Counted from the stretch's first letter, positions 8,709 through 22,558 are shown. The stretch: DNA of 64,000 nucleotides from Parapusillimonas granuli (GCF_013416525.1 NZ_JACCEM010000006.1:186001-250000), one strand, 5' to 3'. The notes: generated by a model not told the origin, from the letters alone. Numbers and translations: made by a program.

Positions 8709-9221
8709 ATGAATATCCTGAAACTGGAAATGCTTAGCAAGGAAGCGTTCGCGCCTTTCGGCGAGGTCATCGAAATCGAAGGCAGCGATTGGCATCCCAT
8801 CAACGGTGGCACCACACGCCGCTACCACCACCTCGCTCCCATAGACGCCGGCCCGGAAGGCGGGCGCCCGGGCATCAGCATGGCGCGCGGCCAGGCCTTC
8901 AGCTATCCGGTCTTCGTGTCCATGCTGGAACGCCACCCGGCCGGCAGCCAGGCCTGGATACCCTGCACGCAAACCGCCTTCCTCGTCGTGGTGGCGCCCA
9001 ACGGGCCCGACGGCCGGCCCGACGAAACAGGCTTGCGGGCATTCCGCGCAAGCGGTAGCCAGGGCGTGAATTACCGCGCGGGCACTTGGCACCACCCCTT
9101 GACCACCTTGGACCGCCAGGGCGACTTCATCATCGTGGACCGCGTTGACGGCGCGCCCAATTGCGACGAAGCCGACCTGCGCGCCACTTACCTCATCGAC
9201 GGTTCGCTCAAGGGCGCCTGA
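8709..9221 (+). CDS. allA: Ureidoglycolate lyase
   Basis: The enzyme splits ureidoglycolate into glyoxylate and urea at the end of purine/allantoin breakdown. The 170-residue protein matches the AllA family in length and in conserved sequence: an N-terminal FAPFGEVIE, a His-rich central [11 protein letters not shown], and [14 protein letters not shown] followed by DFIIVDR near the C-terminus. The start at 8709 gives the usual AllA N-terminus; an upstream in-frame start at 8628 would add an Arg-rich tail without family support. No other allantoin gene is next to it. It stands alone between the pilus operon and alaS, with its own promoter and a hairpin behind it. Confidence 0.87.
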   Translation: MNILKLEMLSKEAFAPFGEVIEIEGSDWHPINGGTTRRYHHLAPIDAGPEGGRPGISMARGQAFSYPVFVSMLERHPAGSQAWIPCTQTAFLVVVAPNGPDGRPDETGLRAFRASGSQGVNYRAGTWHHPLTTLDRQGDFIIVDRVDGAPNCDEADLRATYLIDGSLKGA

Positions 9222-9228
9222 ATTTTTC

Positions 9229-9255
9229 CAGCCGTTTTCCGCTGCGCAACGGCTG
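9229..9255 (+). terminator. Hairpin after allA, probable terminator
   Basis: CAGCCGTT (9229-9236) and AACGGCTG (9248-9255) form a perfect 8-bp stem with an 11-base loop, beginning 8 bases after the allA stop. The downstream T content is modest (CGCTTTTGCG), so termination may be partial. Confidence 0.5.
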
Positions 9256-9263
9256 GATCGCTT

Positions 9264-9294
9264 TTGCGCAAAACGCTTTTTATGCCTCTATAAT
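9264..9294 (+). promoter_or_regulatory. Candidate promoter of alaS
   Basis: A perfect -10 hexamer TATAAT is at 9289-9294, 33 bases before the alaS ATG. The best -35 is TTGCGC at 9264-9269 with a 19-base spacer, which is long; a box starting at 9266 would give 17. Confidence 0.6.
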
Positions 9295-9327
9295 TACTGG
9301 TTACCCATCAACCAGCGTCGTTCCGCA

Positions 9328-11949
<2,622 letters not shown>

Positions 11950-11961
11950 GGGCGGCCCGCC

Positions 11962-12216
11962 ATGCCGGACGCCTTCCAACCCGCGCCGCCGCCGGCCGAC
12001 CTCGAGGTCGACGCCAGCGGGCTGAAATGCCCTTTGCCCATTTTGCGGGCAAAGAAGGCGCTGGCCCAGCTCGCGTCCGGGCAGGTGCTGAAGGTCATCA
12101 CGACCGATGCCCATGCCCTGCGGGACTTCCAGGCCTTCGCCAAGCAGACGGGCAATGCCCTGGAGGCCCAGATCGAAACCGAGTCCGGCGCGGTGCATTT
12201 TCTGCGCCGCCGCTGA
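11962..12216 (+). CDS. TusA/SirA-family sulfur carrier protein
   Basis: The 84-residue protein matches the TusA family: a beta strand followed by the conserved Cys-Pro helix start (SGLKCPLPILRAKKAL) and a C-terminal strand. In characterised members the Cys of this CPxP motif carries a persulfide in tRNA 2-thiolation, molybdenum cofactor or sulfur metabolism. It lies 12 bases downstream of alaS on the same strand, so it is probably cotranscribed. Which sulfur pathway it serves cannot be told from the sequence. Confidence 0.85.
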   Translation: MPDAFQPAPPPADLEVDASGLKCPLPILRAKKALAQLASGQVLKVITTDAHALRDFQAFAKQTGNALEAQIETESGAVHFLRRR

Positions 12217-12271
12217 AACACCCGACAGTGTTGCTTTTCCCTTACTATTGACCGGTTCGGCATTGTTTGGT

Positions 12272-12301
12272 TTGCGGAACCCCGCCCAAGAATGCTAGAA
12301 T
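12272..12301 (+). promoter_or_regulatory. Candidate promoter of the rpsP-rimM-trmD operon
   Basis: TTGCGG (12272-12277) and an extended -10 TGCTAGAAT (TG at 12293, hexamer TAGAAT 12296-12301) are spaced 18 bases, 35 bases before the rpsP ATG. The same TGCTARAAT form recurs before ndk and rpsU. Confidence 0.65.
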
Positions 12302-12335
12302 CTTTTGTTTTTCACAATATTTTCAAAGGATTACC

Positions 12336-12590
12336 ATGGTTGTGATTCGTCTAGCCCGCGGTGGCTCGAAGAAGCGTCCGTTTTACAACGTTGTAGCCGC
12401 CGACTCGCGTAATCGTCGCGATGGACGTTTTATCGAGCGCGTGGGCTTTTACAACCCCGTAGCCAACGAAGGCCAGGAGAGCCTGCGCATCGCCCTGGAT
12501 CGCGTTCAGCACTGGACCGACAACGGCGCGCAACTGTCGCCTGCCGTGGCTCGCCTCGTCAAGGAATTTTCGGCCAAGGCCGCCGCCTGA
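12336..12590 (+). CDS. rpsP: 30S ribosomal protein S16
   Basis: This is a small ribosomal subunit assembly protein. The 84 residues carry the S16 signature ([20 protein letters not shown], then [14 protein letters not shown]). The ATG at 12336 is preceded by AAAGGA at 12325-12330; an upstream in-frame start would include the promoter. It is first gene of the conserved rpsP-rimM-trmD operon. In many proteobacteria rplS is the fourth gene; here valS follows convergently instead. Confidence 0.97.
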   Translation: MVVIRLARGGSKKRPFYNVVAADSRNRRDGRFIERVGFYNPVANEGQESLRIALDRVQHWTDNGAQLSPAVARLVKEFSAKAAA

Positions 12591-12604
12591 TACGGCTTCG
12601 CGGC

Positions 12605-13201
12605 ATGACAATGCCCGAAGACCTGGTGGAGCTTGGCCGCGTCGTTGCGGCATATGGCGTGAGGGGGCTGATAAAAGTCCAGCCCCATTCGAGCGACGCC
12701 GAAGCTTTGCTGGCGGCAAAGACCTGGTGGCTGAGAGCGCCCCTTCCCCCGGGAAGGCTGGGCGCTTTGCCCGTTGCCGTGCCTTACCAGGTGGTCAACT
12801 CGCGCGCCCACGCCGACACGGTGGTCGCGCAACTGGAAAACCTGTCCGACCGCAATCTGGCCGAGGCCCTGAAGGCGCACACCGTCTGGATTCCCCGCAG
12901 CGAATTTCCCGCCGCCGGGGAAGACGAATACTATTGGATCGATCTGGTCGGCTGCCGGCTGTTCGGCGAGCATGAGGGCGGCCCGCTCCTGATCGGCATC
13001 GTCGCCAACGTCATCGACAACGGCGCGCACGCCGTCCTGCAGGTGCAGCGCCATACCGAGGATGAACGCGGCGAGCTCGTTCCGGTATTGACCGAGAAGG
13101 GCAAGATCAAGGAAGTCCTGGTTCCTTTCGTCGCCGCCCACGTCCATACCGTGGATCTTCCGCACAAGCGACTGGAAAGCAACTGGCCGGTCGAGTTCTG
13201 A
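12605..13201 (+). CDS. rimM: 16S rRNA processing protein RimM
   Basis: RimM assists 30S head maturation and binds S19. The 198-residue protein shows the two expected beta-barrel parts: an N-terminal domain beginning [20 protein letters not shown], and a PRC-barrel domain around [13 protein letters not shown] and [16 protein letters not shown] second ATG two codons downstream (12611) is equally possible. It sits 14 bases after rpsP and 11 before trmD, as is usual. Confidence 0.95.
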   Translation: MTMPEDLVELGRVVAAYGVRGLIKVQPHSSDAEALLAAKTWWLRAPLPPGRLGALPVAVPYQVVNSRAHADTVVAQLENLSDRNLAEALKAHTVWIPRSEFPAAGEDEYYWIDLVGCRLFGEHEGGPLLIGIVANVIDNGAHAVLQVQRHTEDERGELVPVLTEKGKIKEVLVPFVAAHVHTVDLPHKRLESNWPVEF

Positions 13202-13212
13202 CGGAGCCGGCC

Positions 13213-13977
13213 ATGCGTTTCGACGTCGTCAGTCTGTTCCCCGATATGTTTTCCGTCGTCAGCGAGCTGGGCGTGACGGGTCGCGCCCGCAAGCAGGGCG
13301 TCTGGTCCATCGGCCTGTGGAATCCGCGCGACTTCACCCATGATGCGCATCGCACGGTCGACGACCGCCCTTACGGAGGCGGGCCCGGCATGGTGATGCT
13401 GGCCGAACCCCTGGAAGACGCAGTGCGGGCGGCCCGCGCCGGCCGCGCCGACGGCGATTCGGTGCCGGTCGTGCTCATGAGCCCCACGGGCCGGCGCTAT
13501 AACCAGGCGCTGGCCGAGGACATGGCCCGGGGCGCGGGGGCGATCCTGGTCTGCGGGCGCTATGAGGGGGTGGACCAGCGTTTCATCGACCGCTGCGTGA
13601 CGGACGAAATTTCAATGGGCGACTTCGTGCTGTCGGGGGGGGAGATCGCGGCGCTGGCGATCATCGACAGCGTCGTCAGGCTGCTGCCCGGCGTGCTGAA
13701 CGACGCGGAGTCGGCAAGGCAGGATTCTTTCAACCAGGCGCTCACGGGCTTGCTGGACAGCCCGCACTATACGCGTCCCGAATGCCACCAGGGGCTGTCG
13801 GTTCCAGCGGAACTGTTGTCCGGGCACCATTCGAACATCGCCGCGTGGCGCAGGCGGCAGTCGCTGGCGCTCACGGCTGCGCGGCGCCCGGACCTGATAC
13901 TTGCCGCTCGGGAGGCGGGGCTGCTGTCGAGGGCCGACGAAGAATTCTTGAAGGGGCTGGGCGGCGGAATGGCCTGA
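13213..13977 (+). CDS. trmD: tRNA (guanine-N1-)-methyltransferase
   Basis: TrmD makes m1G37 in tRNAs, preventing frameshifts. The 254-residue protein has the SPOUT knot motifs: [29 protein letters not shown], and [12 protein letters not shown] with the SAM-binding trefoil loop. It is last gene of the rpsP operon. The next 95 bases to the valS stop are GC-rich without a T run, so no clear terminator separates the convergent pair. Confidence 0.97.
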   Translation: MRFDVVSLFPDMFSVVSELGVTGRARKQGVWSIGLWNPRDFTHDAHRTVDDRPYGGGPGMVMLAEPLEDAVRAARAGRADGDSVPVVLMSPTGRRYNQALAEDMARGAGAILVCGRYEGVDQRFIDRCVTDEISMGDFVLSGGEIAALAIIDSVVRLLPGVLNDAESARQDSFNQALTGLLDSPHYTRPECHQGLSVPAELLSGHHSNIAAWRRRQSLALTAARRPDLILAAREAGLLSRADEEFLKGLGGGMA

Positions 13978-14072
13978 CCGCCCAACGGCGCGGCGTATCG
14001 GCCTAAGGCCAGCGCCGCCGACCTTTTGGCGTCAACAGGCCCTGGCCGCGCCGTCGCCCCGCAATCCAATCC

Positions 14073-16928
14073 TTAGGCCGGCAGCCTGGCCATCTGCTCC
14101 CGGACTTTCGCCAGCGTTTCGCCGAACTGCGCCACCCGCGCCTTTTCCTGCTCGACCACCGCGAGCGGCGCGCGCTCCATGAAACTGGCGTTCGACAGCT
14201 TCCCGTTGGCCTTCGCGATTTCGTTTTCCAGGCGCTCGATCTCCTTGCCCAGACGCAGCCGCTCGGCCTCCACATCGATCTCGACCCGCAGCATGAGCTG
14301 CGCCGAACCCACGACCTGGACCGGCGCGCCGATGTCCGGCAGCCGGTCGACGATTTCCACGCCTTCCAGTTTGGCGAGCGCCGTGAGATACATGCTGTTT
14401 TCCGCCAGCATCCCGGCTTCCCCCTGCGCGATCAACGGCACCCGTTGCGCCGGCGACAGATTCATTTCGCCGCGCAGCGCGCGCACCGCTTCGATCTGCG
14501 CCTTCAGGCCCGCGACCCGCGCCTCGGCGGCTTCATCGATGAAATCCGGGTTGGCGACCGGATAAGGCTGGACGCACAAGCTGATTTCCTGACCGGGCCG
14601 GCGCTTGCCGGCCACCACCGATACCTTCTGCCACAGCTCTTCGGTGATGAACGGAATGATGGGATGCGCCAGCCGCAGCACGGTTTCCAGCACCCGGATG
14701 AGGGTGCGGCGCGTGCCCAGCTGCTGGGCCGCGCCGCCGTGCTGGATCTGCGCCTTGGCCATTTCCAGATACCAGTCGCAGTATTCGTCCCAGACGAAAT
14801 GGTAGATGGCGTTGGCGATGTTGTCGAAGCGGTAGTCCGCGAAGCCGCGTTCGACGTCGGCTTCGAGCCGCTGCAGCCGGCTGACGATCCAGCGGTCCGC
14901 GAACGACGATTCCGCCTGGCCGGCCTGGTCGTGCAGCGCGTGCGACTCGGTGTTCATCAGCACGAAGCGCGTGGCGTTCCAGAGCTTGTTGCAGAAGTTG
15001 CGATAGCCCTCGCAGCGCTTGAGGTCGAAATTAATGTTGCGGCCCAGGGTCGCGTAGGCCGCCATGGTGAAGCGCAGGGCGTCGGTGCCGTAGGCGGGGA
15101 AGCCGTTGGGATAGTCCTTGCTGGTCTTCTTGCGGATGCTTGCCGCCTGCTTGGGGTTCATCAGCCCGCTGGTGCGTTTTTCCAGCAAGGCCTCCAGGCC
15201 GACCCCGTCGATGAGATCCACCGGGTCGATGGTGTTGCCCTTGGACTTGCTCATTTTCTTGCCGTCCATGTCGCAGACCAGGCCATGGACGTAGACCGTG
15301 TGGAAGGGCACTTTGCCGGTCATGTGCATGCTCATCATGACCATGCGAGCGACCCAGAAGAAGATGATGTCGAAGCCGGTGACGAGCACGCTGGAGGGCA
15401 GGTAGCGGTCCAGGTCGGGATTCTGTTCGGGCCAGCCCAGGTCGGTGAAGGGCACCAGCGCCGACGAGAACCAGGTGTCGAGCACGTCGGGGTCGCGCGT
15501 GAGCGGGCCCTGGACGCCCGCGGCGCGCGCCTGCCGGATGGCGTCTTCTTCGTTGCGTGCGACGAAGATGCGGCCGTCTTCCGCGTACCAGGCCGGGATC
15601 TGGTGGCCCCACCACAGCTGGCGCGAAATGCACCAGTCCTGGATTTTTTCCAGCCACTGGTTGTAGGTGGTGGTCCAGTTGTCCGGGTAGAACTTGATGC
15701 GGCCGTCGGCGACGACTTCGAGCGCGACGTCGGTGATGCTTTTGCCCGGGCTGATGGAGCCCTCGGGCGCGGGCTTGCTCATGGCCACGAACCACTGGTC
15801 GGTCAGCATGGGCTCGATGACGGTGCCGGTGCGGTCGCCGCGCGGGACCATCAGCTTGTGCGGCTTGACGCTTTGCAGCAGGCCCTGGGCTTCGAGATCG
15901 GCCACGATCCGCTTGCGCGCGTCGAAGCGGTCCATGCCGCGATAGGCCTCGGGCGCCTCGCCGGATATCTTGGCGTCCAGCGTCAGGATGCTGATGGATT
16001 CCAGCTGATGGCGCTGGCCGACGGCGTAGTCGTTGAAATCGTGGGCCGGGGTCACCTTGACCACGCCGGTGCCGAACTCGCGGTCGACGTAGTCGTCGGC
16101 GATGACGGGGATGCGGCGGCCGACCAGGGGCAGGATGACCTGCCGGCCGATCAGGTGGGCGTAGCGCTCGTCTTCGGGGTGCACCATGACGGCCACGTCG
16201 CCCAGCATGGTCTCGGGGCGGGTGGTGGCCACCACCAGGTGGGTCAGGCCGCCCGCCGGCGCCGCCAGCGGGTAGCGGATCTCCCACATGGAGCCGTCTT
16301 CTTCCTCGCTGACCACTTCCAGGTCGGACACCGCCGTGCCGAGGACCGGGTCCCAGTTGACCAGGCGCTTGCCGCGGTAGATGAGCCCCTGCTCATGCAG
16401 GCGGACGAAGGTCTCGACCACGCCGCGCGACAGGTTTTCGTCCATGGTGAAGTATTCGCGCGACCAGTCGCACGATGAGCCCAGGCGGCGGAACTGTTCG
16501 GTGATGGCGTTGCCGGACTTGTGCTTCCATTCCCAGACCTTTTCCACGAATTTTTCGCGGCCGAGGTCGTGGCGCGAGATGTTCTGGGCGTCGAGCTGGC
16601 GTTCGACCACGATCTGGGTGGCGATGCCGGCGTGGTCCGTGCCGGGAATGAACACGGTGTCGTCGCCGCGCATGCGGTGATAGCGGACCAAGCCGTCCAT
16701 GACCGTCTGGTTGAAGGCATGGCCCATGTGCAGGGTGCCGGTGACGTTGGGCGGCGGGAACTGGACGACGAAGGGGCGGCTTTCGGCGGGGTTCGCGGGC
16801 TCGACGTGCCGGCCTCCCGCAAAATGGCCCCGGCGTTCCCATTCGGCGTACCAGCGTGTTTCTATTTCCTGGGGTTCGAAGCTTTTCGAGAGTTGTTCGG
16901 ATTCGGTCGATGCGCGATTCGTTGTCAT
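14073..16928 (-). CDS. valS: Valyl-tRNA synthetase
   Basis: This class I enzyme charges tRNA-Val. The 951-residue protein carries the HIGH signature in [15 protein letters not shown], the KMSKS signature in [10 protein letters not shown], an editing domain with [13 protein letters not shown], the anticodon-binding domain, and the C-terminal coiled arm ([20 protein letters not shown]) specific to ValRS. I start it at the ATG at 16928; a TTG three codons upstream is possible but has no better ribosome site. The gene converges on trmD and is divergent from ndk, with a 295-bp intergenic region holding the promoters. Confidence 0.97.
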   Translation of the reverse strand: MTTNRASTESEQLSKSFEPQEIETRWYAEWERRGHFAGGRHVEPANPAESRPFVVQFPPPNVTGTLHMGHAFNQTVMDGLVRYHRMRGDDTVFIPGTDHAGIATQIVVERQLDAQNISRHDLGREKFVEKVWEWKHKSGNAITEQFRRLGSSCDWSREYFTMDENLSRGVVETFVRLHEQGLIYRGKRLVNWDPVLGTAVSDLEVVSEEEDGSMWEIRYPLAAPAGGLTHLVVATTRPETMLGDVAVMVHPEDERYAHLIGRQVILPLVGRRIPVIADDYVDREFGTGVVKVTPAHDFNDYAVGQRHQLESISILTLDAKISGEAPEAYRGMDRFDARKRIVADLEAQGLLQSVKPHKLMVPRGDRTGTVIEPMLTDQWFVAMSKPAPEGSISPGKSITDVALEVVADGRIKFYPDNWTTTYNQWLEKIQDWCISRQLWWGHQIPAWYAEDGRIFVARNEEDAIRQARAAGVQGPLTRDPDVLDTWFSSALVPFTDLGWPEQNPDLDRYLPSSVLVTGFDIIFFWVARMVMMSMHMTGKVPFHTVYVHGLVCDMDGKKMSKSKGNTIDPVDLIDGVGLEALLEKRTSGLMNPKQAASIRKKTSKDYPNGFPAYGTDALRFTMAAYATLGRNINFDLKRCEGYRNFCNKLWNATRFVLMNTESHALHDQAGQAESSFADRWIVSRLQRLEADVERGFADYRFDNIANAIYHFVWDEYCDWYLEMAKAQIQHGGAAQQLGTRRTLIRVLETVLRLAHPIIPFITEELWQKVSVVAGKRRPGQEISLCVQPYPVANPDFIDEAAEARVAGLKAQIEAVRALRGEMNLSPAQRVPLIAQGEAGMLAENSMYLTALAKLEGVEIVDRLPDIGAPVQVVGSAQLMLRVEIDVEAERLRLGKEIERLENEIAKANGKLSNASFMERAPLAVVEQEKARVAQFGETLAKVREQMARLPA

Positions 16929-17004
16929 GATGTACAAATAAGATGCTCTGGGGCCCGCGGGCCGGGTGTCCGGTATTTTATGATGGAGCGGGCCCGCTTT
17001 GGCG

Positions 17005-17013
17005 TGCTAAAAT
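17005..17013 (+). promoter_or_regulatory. Extended -10 promoter element, probably for ndk
   Basis: TGCTAAAAT (hexamer TAAAAT 17008-17013) matches an extended -10. No good -35 is seen, as expected for extended -10 promoters. It would give ndk a leader of about 205 bases (from about 17020). I see no other defined feature in this leader. A closer promoter could exist but is not recognisable. Confidence 0.5.
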
Positions 17014-17223
17014 GCCCGGTTAACATAAACTTTGCCAAAGTCATTGTTTTTACTGGAAAACTTTTGTTTTCAGCGTGGCTTGATGCGTTATCGCGCCCCA
17101 TGCTTGGTCCATGTTCGCCCCATGTTTGGTTATCGTGGCTGGCGTGGCGGCTGCGTACCGCCCGCGCTATTTTTGGCAAGGCAATGTGTCGACAACCTTT
17201 CTTTTTAACACTTTGGATTCTAC

Positions 17224-17649
17224 ATGGCTATTGAACGCACCCTTTCCATCATCAAGCCCGACGCAGTCGCCAAGAACGTCATCGGCCAGATCGTCGCCCG
17301 CTTCGAGCAGGCCGGCCTGAAAGTCGTCGCCGCCCGCCTGCAGCAATTGTCGCGCGCCGACGCGGAGCGCTTCTATGCTGTCCACAAAGAGCGTCCCTTC
17401 TTCAAGGATCTGGTCGACTTCATGGTGTCGGGCCCGGTGTTCGTGCAAGTGCTCGAAGGTGAAAACGCGATCCAGAAGAATCGCGACCTGATGGGCGCCA
17501 CCGATCCCAAGAAGGCGGCCGCGGGCACCATCCGCGCCGATTTCGCCGACAGCATCGACGCCAACGCCGTGCACGGCTCCGACGCCTCCGAAACCGCGGC
17601 CGTCGAAATCGCCTTCTTCTTTCCCGAAAGCAACATCTATAGCCGTTGA
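17224..17649 (+). CDS. ndk: Nucleoside diphosphate kinase
   Basis: The enzyme transfers the gamma phosphate between nucleoside tri- and diphosphates through a phospho-His. The 141-residue protein has the family length, the N-terminal [15 protein letters not shown], and the active-site NAVHGSDA with His117. It heads a long plus-strand run (ndk-rlmN-rodZ-ispG-hisS-yfgM-bamB-der-hisC) with short gaps or overlaps, a gene order conserved in Alcaligenaceae. Confidence 0.98.
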   Translation: MAIERTLSIIKPDAVAKNVIGQIVARFEQAGLKVVAARLQQLSRADAERFYAVHKERPFFKDLVDFMVSGPVFVQVLEGENAIQKNRDLMGATDPKKAAAGTIRADFADSIDANAVHGSDASETAAVEIAFFFPESNIYSR

Positions 17650-17686
17650 TCCCTGACGGGACCGCGCCATTTCCCGCGACCAAGCC

Positions 17687-18838
17687 ATGTCATCCACCGA
17701 ATCCGTCAATCTCCTGGGCCTGGACTCATCCGCCCTGGCCGAACTGCTGGGGCAATGGGGCTGCAAGCCGTTCCGCGCCAAGCAGCTGATGCGCTGGGTG
17801 CACCAGCGCAACGAGGATTCCTTCGACCGGATGACCGACCTGGCGCGGGATTTCCGCCTGCAGCTGGCGGAACGCTGCTCGGTCCATGTCCCGCCGGTGT
17901 CGGCCGAGCAGCGCTCCGCGGACGGCACCCGCAAATGGCTCTTCGACGTGGGCAAGAACAACGCCGTCGAAGCGGTGTTCATTCCCGAAGACGACCGCGG
18001 CACCCTGTGCATATCCAGCCAGGCGGGCTGCACGGTGGCCTGCCCGTTCTGTTCCACGGGCTACCAGGGCTTCAACCGCAATCTCACGACGGCCGAGATC
18101 ATCGGCCAGCTCTGGCATGCGCGGCGCGCCCTGGCGGCCGAACCCGACGCCGCCCGCATCGGGCAGCCGTCCGCGGGCGAACCCTCGCGCATCGTCACCA
18201 ATGTGGTGATGATGGGCATGGGCGAGCCCCTGCTCAATTACGATCAGGTGCTGGGCGCGCTGCGCCTGATGCTCGACGACAACGCATACGGGCTGTCGCG
18301 CCGGCGCGTCACGGTCTCCACCTCCGGCGTCGTGCCCATGATGGACCGCCTGGCGCACGACTGCCCGGTGGCGCTGGCGGTATCCCTGCATGCGCCCAAC
18401 GATGCCTTGCGCGACCGCCTGGTGCCGCTCAACCGCAAGCACCCGCTGTCCGAACTGCTGGCGGCCTGCAACCGCTATCTCGAACATGCTCCGCGCGACT
18501 TCATCACTTTCGAATACATCATGCTCGACGGCGTCAACGACGGCGACCAGCATGCCCGCGAATTGATTACTATTGCGGAACAGGTGCGTTGCAAATTCAA
18601 TCTGATTCCATTCAATCCGTTTCCGCAGTCGGGCCTGAAGCGCTCGCCTGCGCCGCGCGTCCGTCTCTTCGCGCAGCGGCTCATGGACGCCGGCATCGTG
18701 ACGACGGTCCGCAAGACGCGCGGCGACGACATTGCCGCGGCTTGCGGGCAACTGGCGGGCGACGTCAAGGATCGAACGCGCATCAACGAGCGTCTGCCCG
18801 ACCGCGCGGTCATTGAAATAAAACAGGAGCGTGGATGA
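17687..18838 (+). CDS. rlmN: Dual-specificity 23S rRNA/tRNA adenine-C2 methyltransferase
   Basis: This radical-SAM enzyme makes m2A2503 in 23S rRNA and m2A37 in tRNA. The 383-residue protein has the CX3CX2C cluster motif CTVACPFC (Cys115, Cys119, Cys122), the SAM region [15 protein letters not shown] and a C-terminal [16 protein letters not shown] whose Cys is the methyl-carrying residue in this family. The stop overlaps the next start (ATGA). Confidence 0.96.
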   Translation: MSSTESVNLLGLDSSALAELLGQWGCKPFRAKQLMRWVHQRNEDSFDRMTDLARDFRLQLAERCSVHVPPVSAEQRSADGTRKWLFDVGKNNAVEAVFIPEDDRGTLCISSQAGCTVACPFCSTGYQGFNRNLTTAEIIGQLWHARRALAAEPDAARIGQPSAGEPSRIVTNVVMMGMGEPLLNYDQVLGALRLMLDDNAYGLSRRRVTVSTSGVVPMMDRLAHDCPVALAVSLHAPNDALRDRLVPLNRKHPLSELLAACNRYLEHAPRDFITFEYIMLDGVNDGDQHARELITIAEQVRCKFNLIPFNPFPQSGLKRSPAPRVRLFAQRLMDAGIVTTVRKTRGDDIAAACGQLAGDVKDRTRINERLPDRAVIEIKQERG

Positions 18839-19332
18839 CACAACCTTTACTGAAAGAAGAAGCCCAGCCCGAAGCGCCGGCCGCGACGGCCGCCATGGGC
18901 GTCGGCGCCACCTTGCGCCACCTCAGGCAGGCCAAGGGCTATACGCCGGCCGAGGTCTCGGCGCGGCTCAAGTTTTCGCATCGCCAGCTCGAAGCGCTGG
19001 AGACCGAACAATGGGACCGCCTGCCCGGCGGGATGTCCCTGCGCGGCTTCGTCAAGAATTACGCCCGCTTCCTGGAAGCCGACGTCGACGCGCTGCTGGT
19101 CATGCTCGACGCCCAGGTGGGAAGCACCGCGCCCAAGGCCGTGCCCATCACCAGCGCCAATTCGCTCGGCCCCACCGACCTCTCCATCCAGGGCGAGCCG
19201 GCGCACCGCCCCTGGGGGTGGATCATCGTCATCCTGATATTATTGTTCGTCGCCGGCTTCTACGCCATCGAACGGGGCTGGGTGCCCGATTCATGGCTGA
19301 TTTTCGACTGGCTGAAATCCCTCAAGACATGA
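18835..19332 (+). CDS. RodZ-like helix-turn-helix membrane protein, short form
   Basis: The 165-residue protein has an N-terminal Xre-type HTH ([26 protein letters not shown] ... [15 protein letters not shown]) and one transmembrane helix at about residues 125-143 ([17 protein letters not shown]), followed by only about 20 residues. RodZ proteins tie MreB to the membrane in rod-shape control, but the full-length form has a large periplasmic domain that is absent here. Gene position between rlmN and ispG is typical for rodZ. It overlaps both neighbours by ATGA. Confidence 0.82.
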   Translation: MTQPLLKEEAQPEAPAATAAMGVGATLRHLRQAKGYTPAEVSARLKFSHRQLEALETEQWDRLPGGMSLRGFVKNYARFLEADVDALLVMLDAQVGSTAPKAVPITSANSLGPTDLSIQGEPAHRPWGWIIVILILLFVAGFYAIERGWVPDSWLIFDWLKSLKT

Positions 19333-20612
19333 CCGATCATTCCGACCTCGAACCGGTACGCGCGCCCCTGCCGGTGGGCGCGGCGCCGCGCCGCCCCACG
19401 CGCCAGGTGCAAGTGGAGTGGGGCGGCCGCATCGTGCGGGTGGGCGGCGACGCGCCCGTGGTGGTGCAGTCCATGACCAACACCGATACGGTCGACGCCA
19501 TCGCGACGGCCATCCAGGTCAAGGAACTGGCGCAGGCCGGCTCCGAGCTCGTGCGCATCACCGTGAACACGCCGGAAGCGGCGCGCGAAGTGCCCGCCAT
19601 CCGCGAGCAGCTCGACCGCATGGGGGTGTCGGTGCCGCTGGTGGGCGACTTCCATTACAACGGGCACAAGCTGCTGGGGCAATTCCCCGAGTGCGCGCAG
19701 GCCTTGTCCAAGTACCGGATCAACCCCGGCAACATGGGCGGCGGGAAAAAACGCGACGACAATTTCGCGCAGATGATCGAAGTCGCCTGCCGCTACGAAA
19801 AACCGGTGCGCATCGGCGTGAACTGGGGCAGCCTGGACCACGAGCTCATGGCCCGCATGATGGACGACAACAGCAAAAGGGCGCAGCCCTGGGACGCCCA
19901 GGCCGTCATGCGCGACGCGCTGGTCGTCTCGGCCATCAGCAACGCCCGGCGCGCCGAGGAACTCGGCTTGTCGCCCAACGGCATCGTCCTGTCGTGCAAG
20001 GTCAGCCACGTGCAGGACCTGATCACCGTCTATCGGGACCTGTCCGCGCGCTGCGATTACCCCCTGCACCTGGGGCTGACCGAAGCCGGCATGGGCAGCA
20101 AAGGCATCGTGGCCTCGACGGCGGCGCTGGCGGTGCTGCTGCAGCAGGGCATCGGCGACACCATACGCATTTCGCTCACGCCCGAGCCGGGCGGCGACCG
20201 GACCCGCGAAGTCATCGTGGCCCAGGAAATCCTGCAAAGCATGGGCTTGCGCGCCTTCACGCCCATGGTGGTGGCCTGCCCGGGCTGCGGGCGCACCAGC
20301 AGCACGGTCTTCCAGGAACTCGCCGACAGCATCCAGGCCTATCTGCGCCGGCAGATGCCGGTCTGGAAGACGCGCTATCCGGGCGTCGAGACCATGAACG
20401 TCGCGGTGATGGGCTGTGTGGTGAACGGGCCGGGCGAAAGCCGCCACGCCGACATCGGCATCAGCCTGCCGGGCACGGGGGAAATCCCCTCCGCGCCCGT
20501 CTACATCGACGGCGAACGCAGCGTCACCCTTAAGGGCGATTCCATCGCCGAGGAATTCCAGCTGATCGTCGAGCAATATGTCGAACGCCGCTACGGAGCG
20601 GGTAACCAATAA
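19329..20612 (+). CDS. ispG: 4-hydroxy-3-methylbut-2-enyl diphosphate synthase
   Basis: IspG makes HMBPP from MEcPP in the MEP isoprenoid pathway using a 4Fe-4S cluster. The 427-residue protein has the N-terminal [11 protein letters not shown], the TIM-barrel, and C-terminal cluster ligands Cys317, Cys320 ([10 protein letters not shown]) and Cys363 (GCVVNGPGE, also holding the fourth ligand Glu). The ATG at 19329 overlaps the rodZ stop by ATGA; an in-frame ATG at 19294 inside rodZ would add residues without family support. Confidence 0.96.
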   Translation: MTDHSDLEPVRAPLPVGAAPRRPTRQVQVEWGGRIVRVGGDAPVVVQSMTNTDTVDAIATAIQVKELAQAGSELVRITVNTPEAAREVPAIREQLDRMGVSVPLVGDFHYNGHKLLGQFPECAQALSKYRINPGNMGGGKKRDDNFAQMIEVACRYEKPVRIGVNWGSLDHELMARMMDDNSKRAQPWDAQAVMRDALVVSAISNARRAEELGLSPNGIVLSCKVSHVQDLITVYRDLSARCDYPLHLGLTEAGMGSKGIVASTAALAVLLQQGIGDTIRISLTPEPGGDRTREVIVAQEILQSMGLRAFTPMVVACPGCGRTSSTVFQELADSIQAYLRRQMPVWKTRYPGVETMNVAVMGCVVNGPGESRHADIGISLPGTGEIPSAPVYIDGERSVTLKGDSIAEEFQLIVEQYVERRYGAGNQ

Positions 20613-20624
20613 CCAGAATCATTT

Positions 20625-21914
20625 ATGACGCAGTCGTTTCAAAAGGTCCGCGCCCTGACGGGCATGAAAGATGTACTACCCGACACGAGCGCCCAGTGGG
20701 AAGGGCTCGAAGCAACCGTACGCGACTGGCTCGCCGGCTACGGCTACCGCAACATGCGCACCCCCGTGCTGGAGCACACCCGGCTCTTCACCCGCGGCAT
20801 CGGCGAAGTCACCGACATCGTCGAAAAGGAAATGTATTCTTTCACGGACAGCCTGAACGACGAACAGCTCACCATGCGCCCGGAATTCACGGCGGGCATG
20901 GTGCGCGCGTGCATCGAGCACAACATGCTGTACGAGCGGCCGCAGCGCGTGTATGCGCTGGGTCCGGTCTTCCGCCATGAAAAGCCGCAGCGCGGCCGTT
21001 ACCGCCAGTTCCACCAGATCGACGTCGAGGCCCTGGGCTTCGCCGGCCCCGACGTCGATGCCGAACTCATCGTCATGCTGGCCCGCCTCTGGAAGCTGCT
21101 GGGCCTGGCCGACATCCGGCTGGAACTCAATTCCCTGGGCCAGGCGCATGAGCGCGCCGCGCACCGCGCCGCCCTGATCGAATACCTGGAGCAGCACAAG
21201 AGCGTGCTCGACGAGGAAGCCCTGCGCCGGATGTACACCAATCCGCTGCGCGTGCTGGACACCAAGAATCCCGCCATGCAGGCCATGGCCGACAACGCGC
21301 CGCGTTTGTTCGACTTCCTGGGGGAGGCGTCGCTGGCGCATTTCCAGGGCGTATGCGAACGCCTGCAGGATGCCGGCATCGCGTACCGGCTCAACCCCAG
21401 GCTGGTGCGCGGGCTGGACTACTACAATCTCACCGTGTTCGAGTGGGTCACCGATCGGCTGGGCGCGCAGGGCACCGTATGCGGCGGCGGCCGCTATGAC
21501 GGCCTGATCGAATTGCTGGGCGGCAAGCCGGCCCCCGCCGTCGGTTTCGCCATCGGCATGGAACGCCTGCTGGACCTCTGCTCGCAGGCGGGCGAGGCCG
21601 AGGCGCCGCCCGAATGCCAGGTCTACATGATCCACCAGGGCGAGGCGGCGCAAAGGCGCGCCGCGCTGCTGGCCGAAGAGCTGCGCGACGCCGGCCTGCG
21701 GGTCATCGTGCATGCGGGTTCCTCGGGGTTCAAGTCCCAGTTCAGAAGGGCCGATGCCAGCGGCGCGAAGGCGGCGGTCATCCTGGGCGACGACGAACTC
21801 GCCTCGGACTCGGCCAGCGTCAAATGGCTGCGGCAGGAAGACGCCGGCGAACAGCCGCAACAGGAGTCGGTCGGGTTCGATCGCTTGACGACAGTTTTGA
21901 AAAATAGGGTTTGA
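20625..21914 (+). CDS. hisS: Histidyl-tRNA synthetase
   Basis: This class II enzyme charges tRNA-His. The 429-residue protein has motif 2 ([24 protein letters not shown]), the HisRS-specific motifs [15 protein letters not shown] and [14 protein letters not shown], motif 3 ([13 protein letters not shown]) and the C-terminal anticodon-binding domain. A shorter paralogue, hisZ, lies at 30099. Twelve bases separate it from ispG. Confidence 0.97.
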   Translation: MTQSFQKVRALTGMKDVLPDTSAQWEGLEATVRDWLAGYGYRNMRTPVLEHTRLFTRGIGEVTDIVEKEMYSFTDSLNDEQLTMRPEFTAGMVRACIEHNMLYERPQRVYALGPVFRHEKPQRGRYRQFHQIDVEALGFAGPDVDAELIVMLARLWKLLGLADIRLELNSLGQAHERAAHRAALIEYLEQHKSVLDEEALRRMYTNPLRVLDTKNPAMQAMADNAPRLFDFLGEASLAHFQGVCERLQDAGIAYRLNPRLVRGLDYYNLTVFEWVTDRLGAQGTVCGGGRYDGLIELLGGKPAPAVGFAIGMERLLDLCSQAGEAEAPPECQVYMIHQGEAAQRRAALLAEELRDAGLRVIVHAGSSGFKSQFRRADASGAKAAVILGDDELASDSASVKWLRQEDAGEQPQQESVGFDRLTTVLKNRV

Positions 21915-21919
21915 GAAGC

Positions 21920-22555
21920 ATGGCATACGATTTGGAAGAACAGGAAAAACTGGATGCGCTCCGGGCATGGTGGGACCGCTATGGCACGCTGTGCGTCGTC
22001 CTGGTGTTCGTCGTCGTGGCCGCCATCGTGGGCTGGCGCGGCTGGCAGTGGTACCAGCAGCACAAGGCGACGCAGGCCATGGGGTATTTCGAAGCCCTGG
22101 AAGGCGCGGCGGGGCAGCAGGGCGAAGACGCCGTGGCCCGCATCAAGGCGGCCAGCGGCACCCTGCGCCAGGATTTCCCCGATTCCGGCTATACCTCGCG
22201 CGGCGTGCTGATCGCCGCCAAGGCCCTCGAGGCGCGCGCCGACGTCGACGGCGCGCGCGAACAGCTCGAATGGCTGACGCGCCATGGCAAGGACGCCTCG
22301 CTGCTGCCGCTGGCGCGCCTGCGGCTGGCCGGCGTGCTGCTCGAACAAAAGCAATACGACCAGGCCCTGGCGCAGCTGAACAATCCTCCGGAGTCCTTTG
22401 CCGGCCTGTATGCCGACCGCCGCGGCGACATCCTCGCCGCGCAGGGCAAGGCCGACCAGGCCAAGGCCGAATGGGAAAGCGCCGTCAAGGCCCTGGGCCC
22501 GGATCCGCTCGCGCAAATCATTCAATTGAAAATCGATGCTTTAGGTGGAGCCTGA
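21920..22555 (+). CDS. YfgM-like TPR membrane protein
   Basis: The 211-residue protein has a short cytoplasmic start (MAYDLEEQEKLDALRAWWDRYG), a transmembrane helix at about 24-44 (LCVVLVFVVVAAIVGWRGW) and a periplasmic tetratricopeptide-type helical domain. This is the YfgM/DUF2133 architecture, an ancillary partner of SecYEG and periplasmic chaperones. It lies between hisS and bamB, the standard location. The ATG at 21920 is chosen; a TTG at 21911 would overlap the hisS stop. Confidence 0.9.
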   Translation: MAYDLEEQEKLDALRAWWDRYGTLCVVLVFVVVAAIVGWRGWQWYQQHKATQAMGYFEALEGAAGQQGEDAVARIKAASGTLRQDFPDSGYTSRGVLIAAKALEARADVDGAREQLEWLTRHGKDASLLPLARLRLAGVLLEQKQYDQALAQLNNPPESFAGLYADRRGDILAAQGKADQAKAEWESAVKALGPDPLAQIIQLKIDALGGA

Positions 22556-22558
22556 TCT

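Noticed and set aside
13978-14072. Terminator between trmD and valS
   Set aside because: Several short GC repeats exist, but no stem of quality with a T run on either strand.
14445-16478. A 677-codon open frame on the plus strand opposite valS
   Set aside because: Its product is a low-complexity His/Gly/Ala/Asp-rich sequence without a fold. It is a GC-driven shadow of valS, whose motifs are clear.
16928-16937. TTG start extending valS by three codons
   Set aside because: The ATG at 16928 gives a normal N-terminus, and there is no better ribosome site for the TTG.
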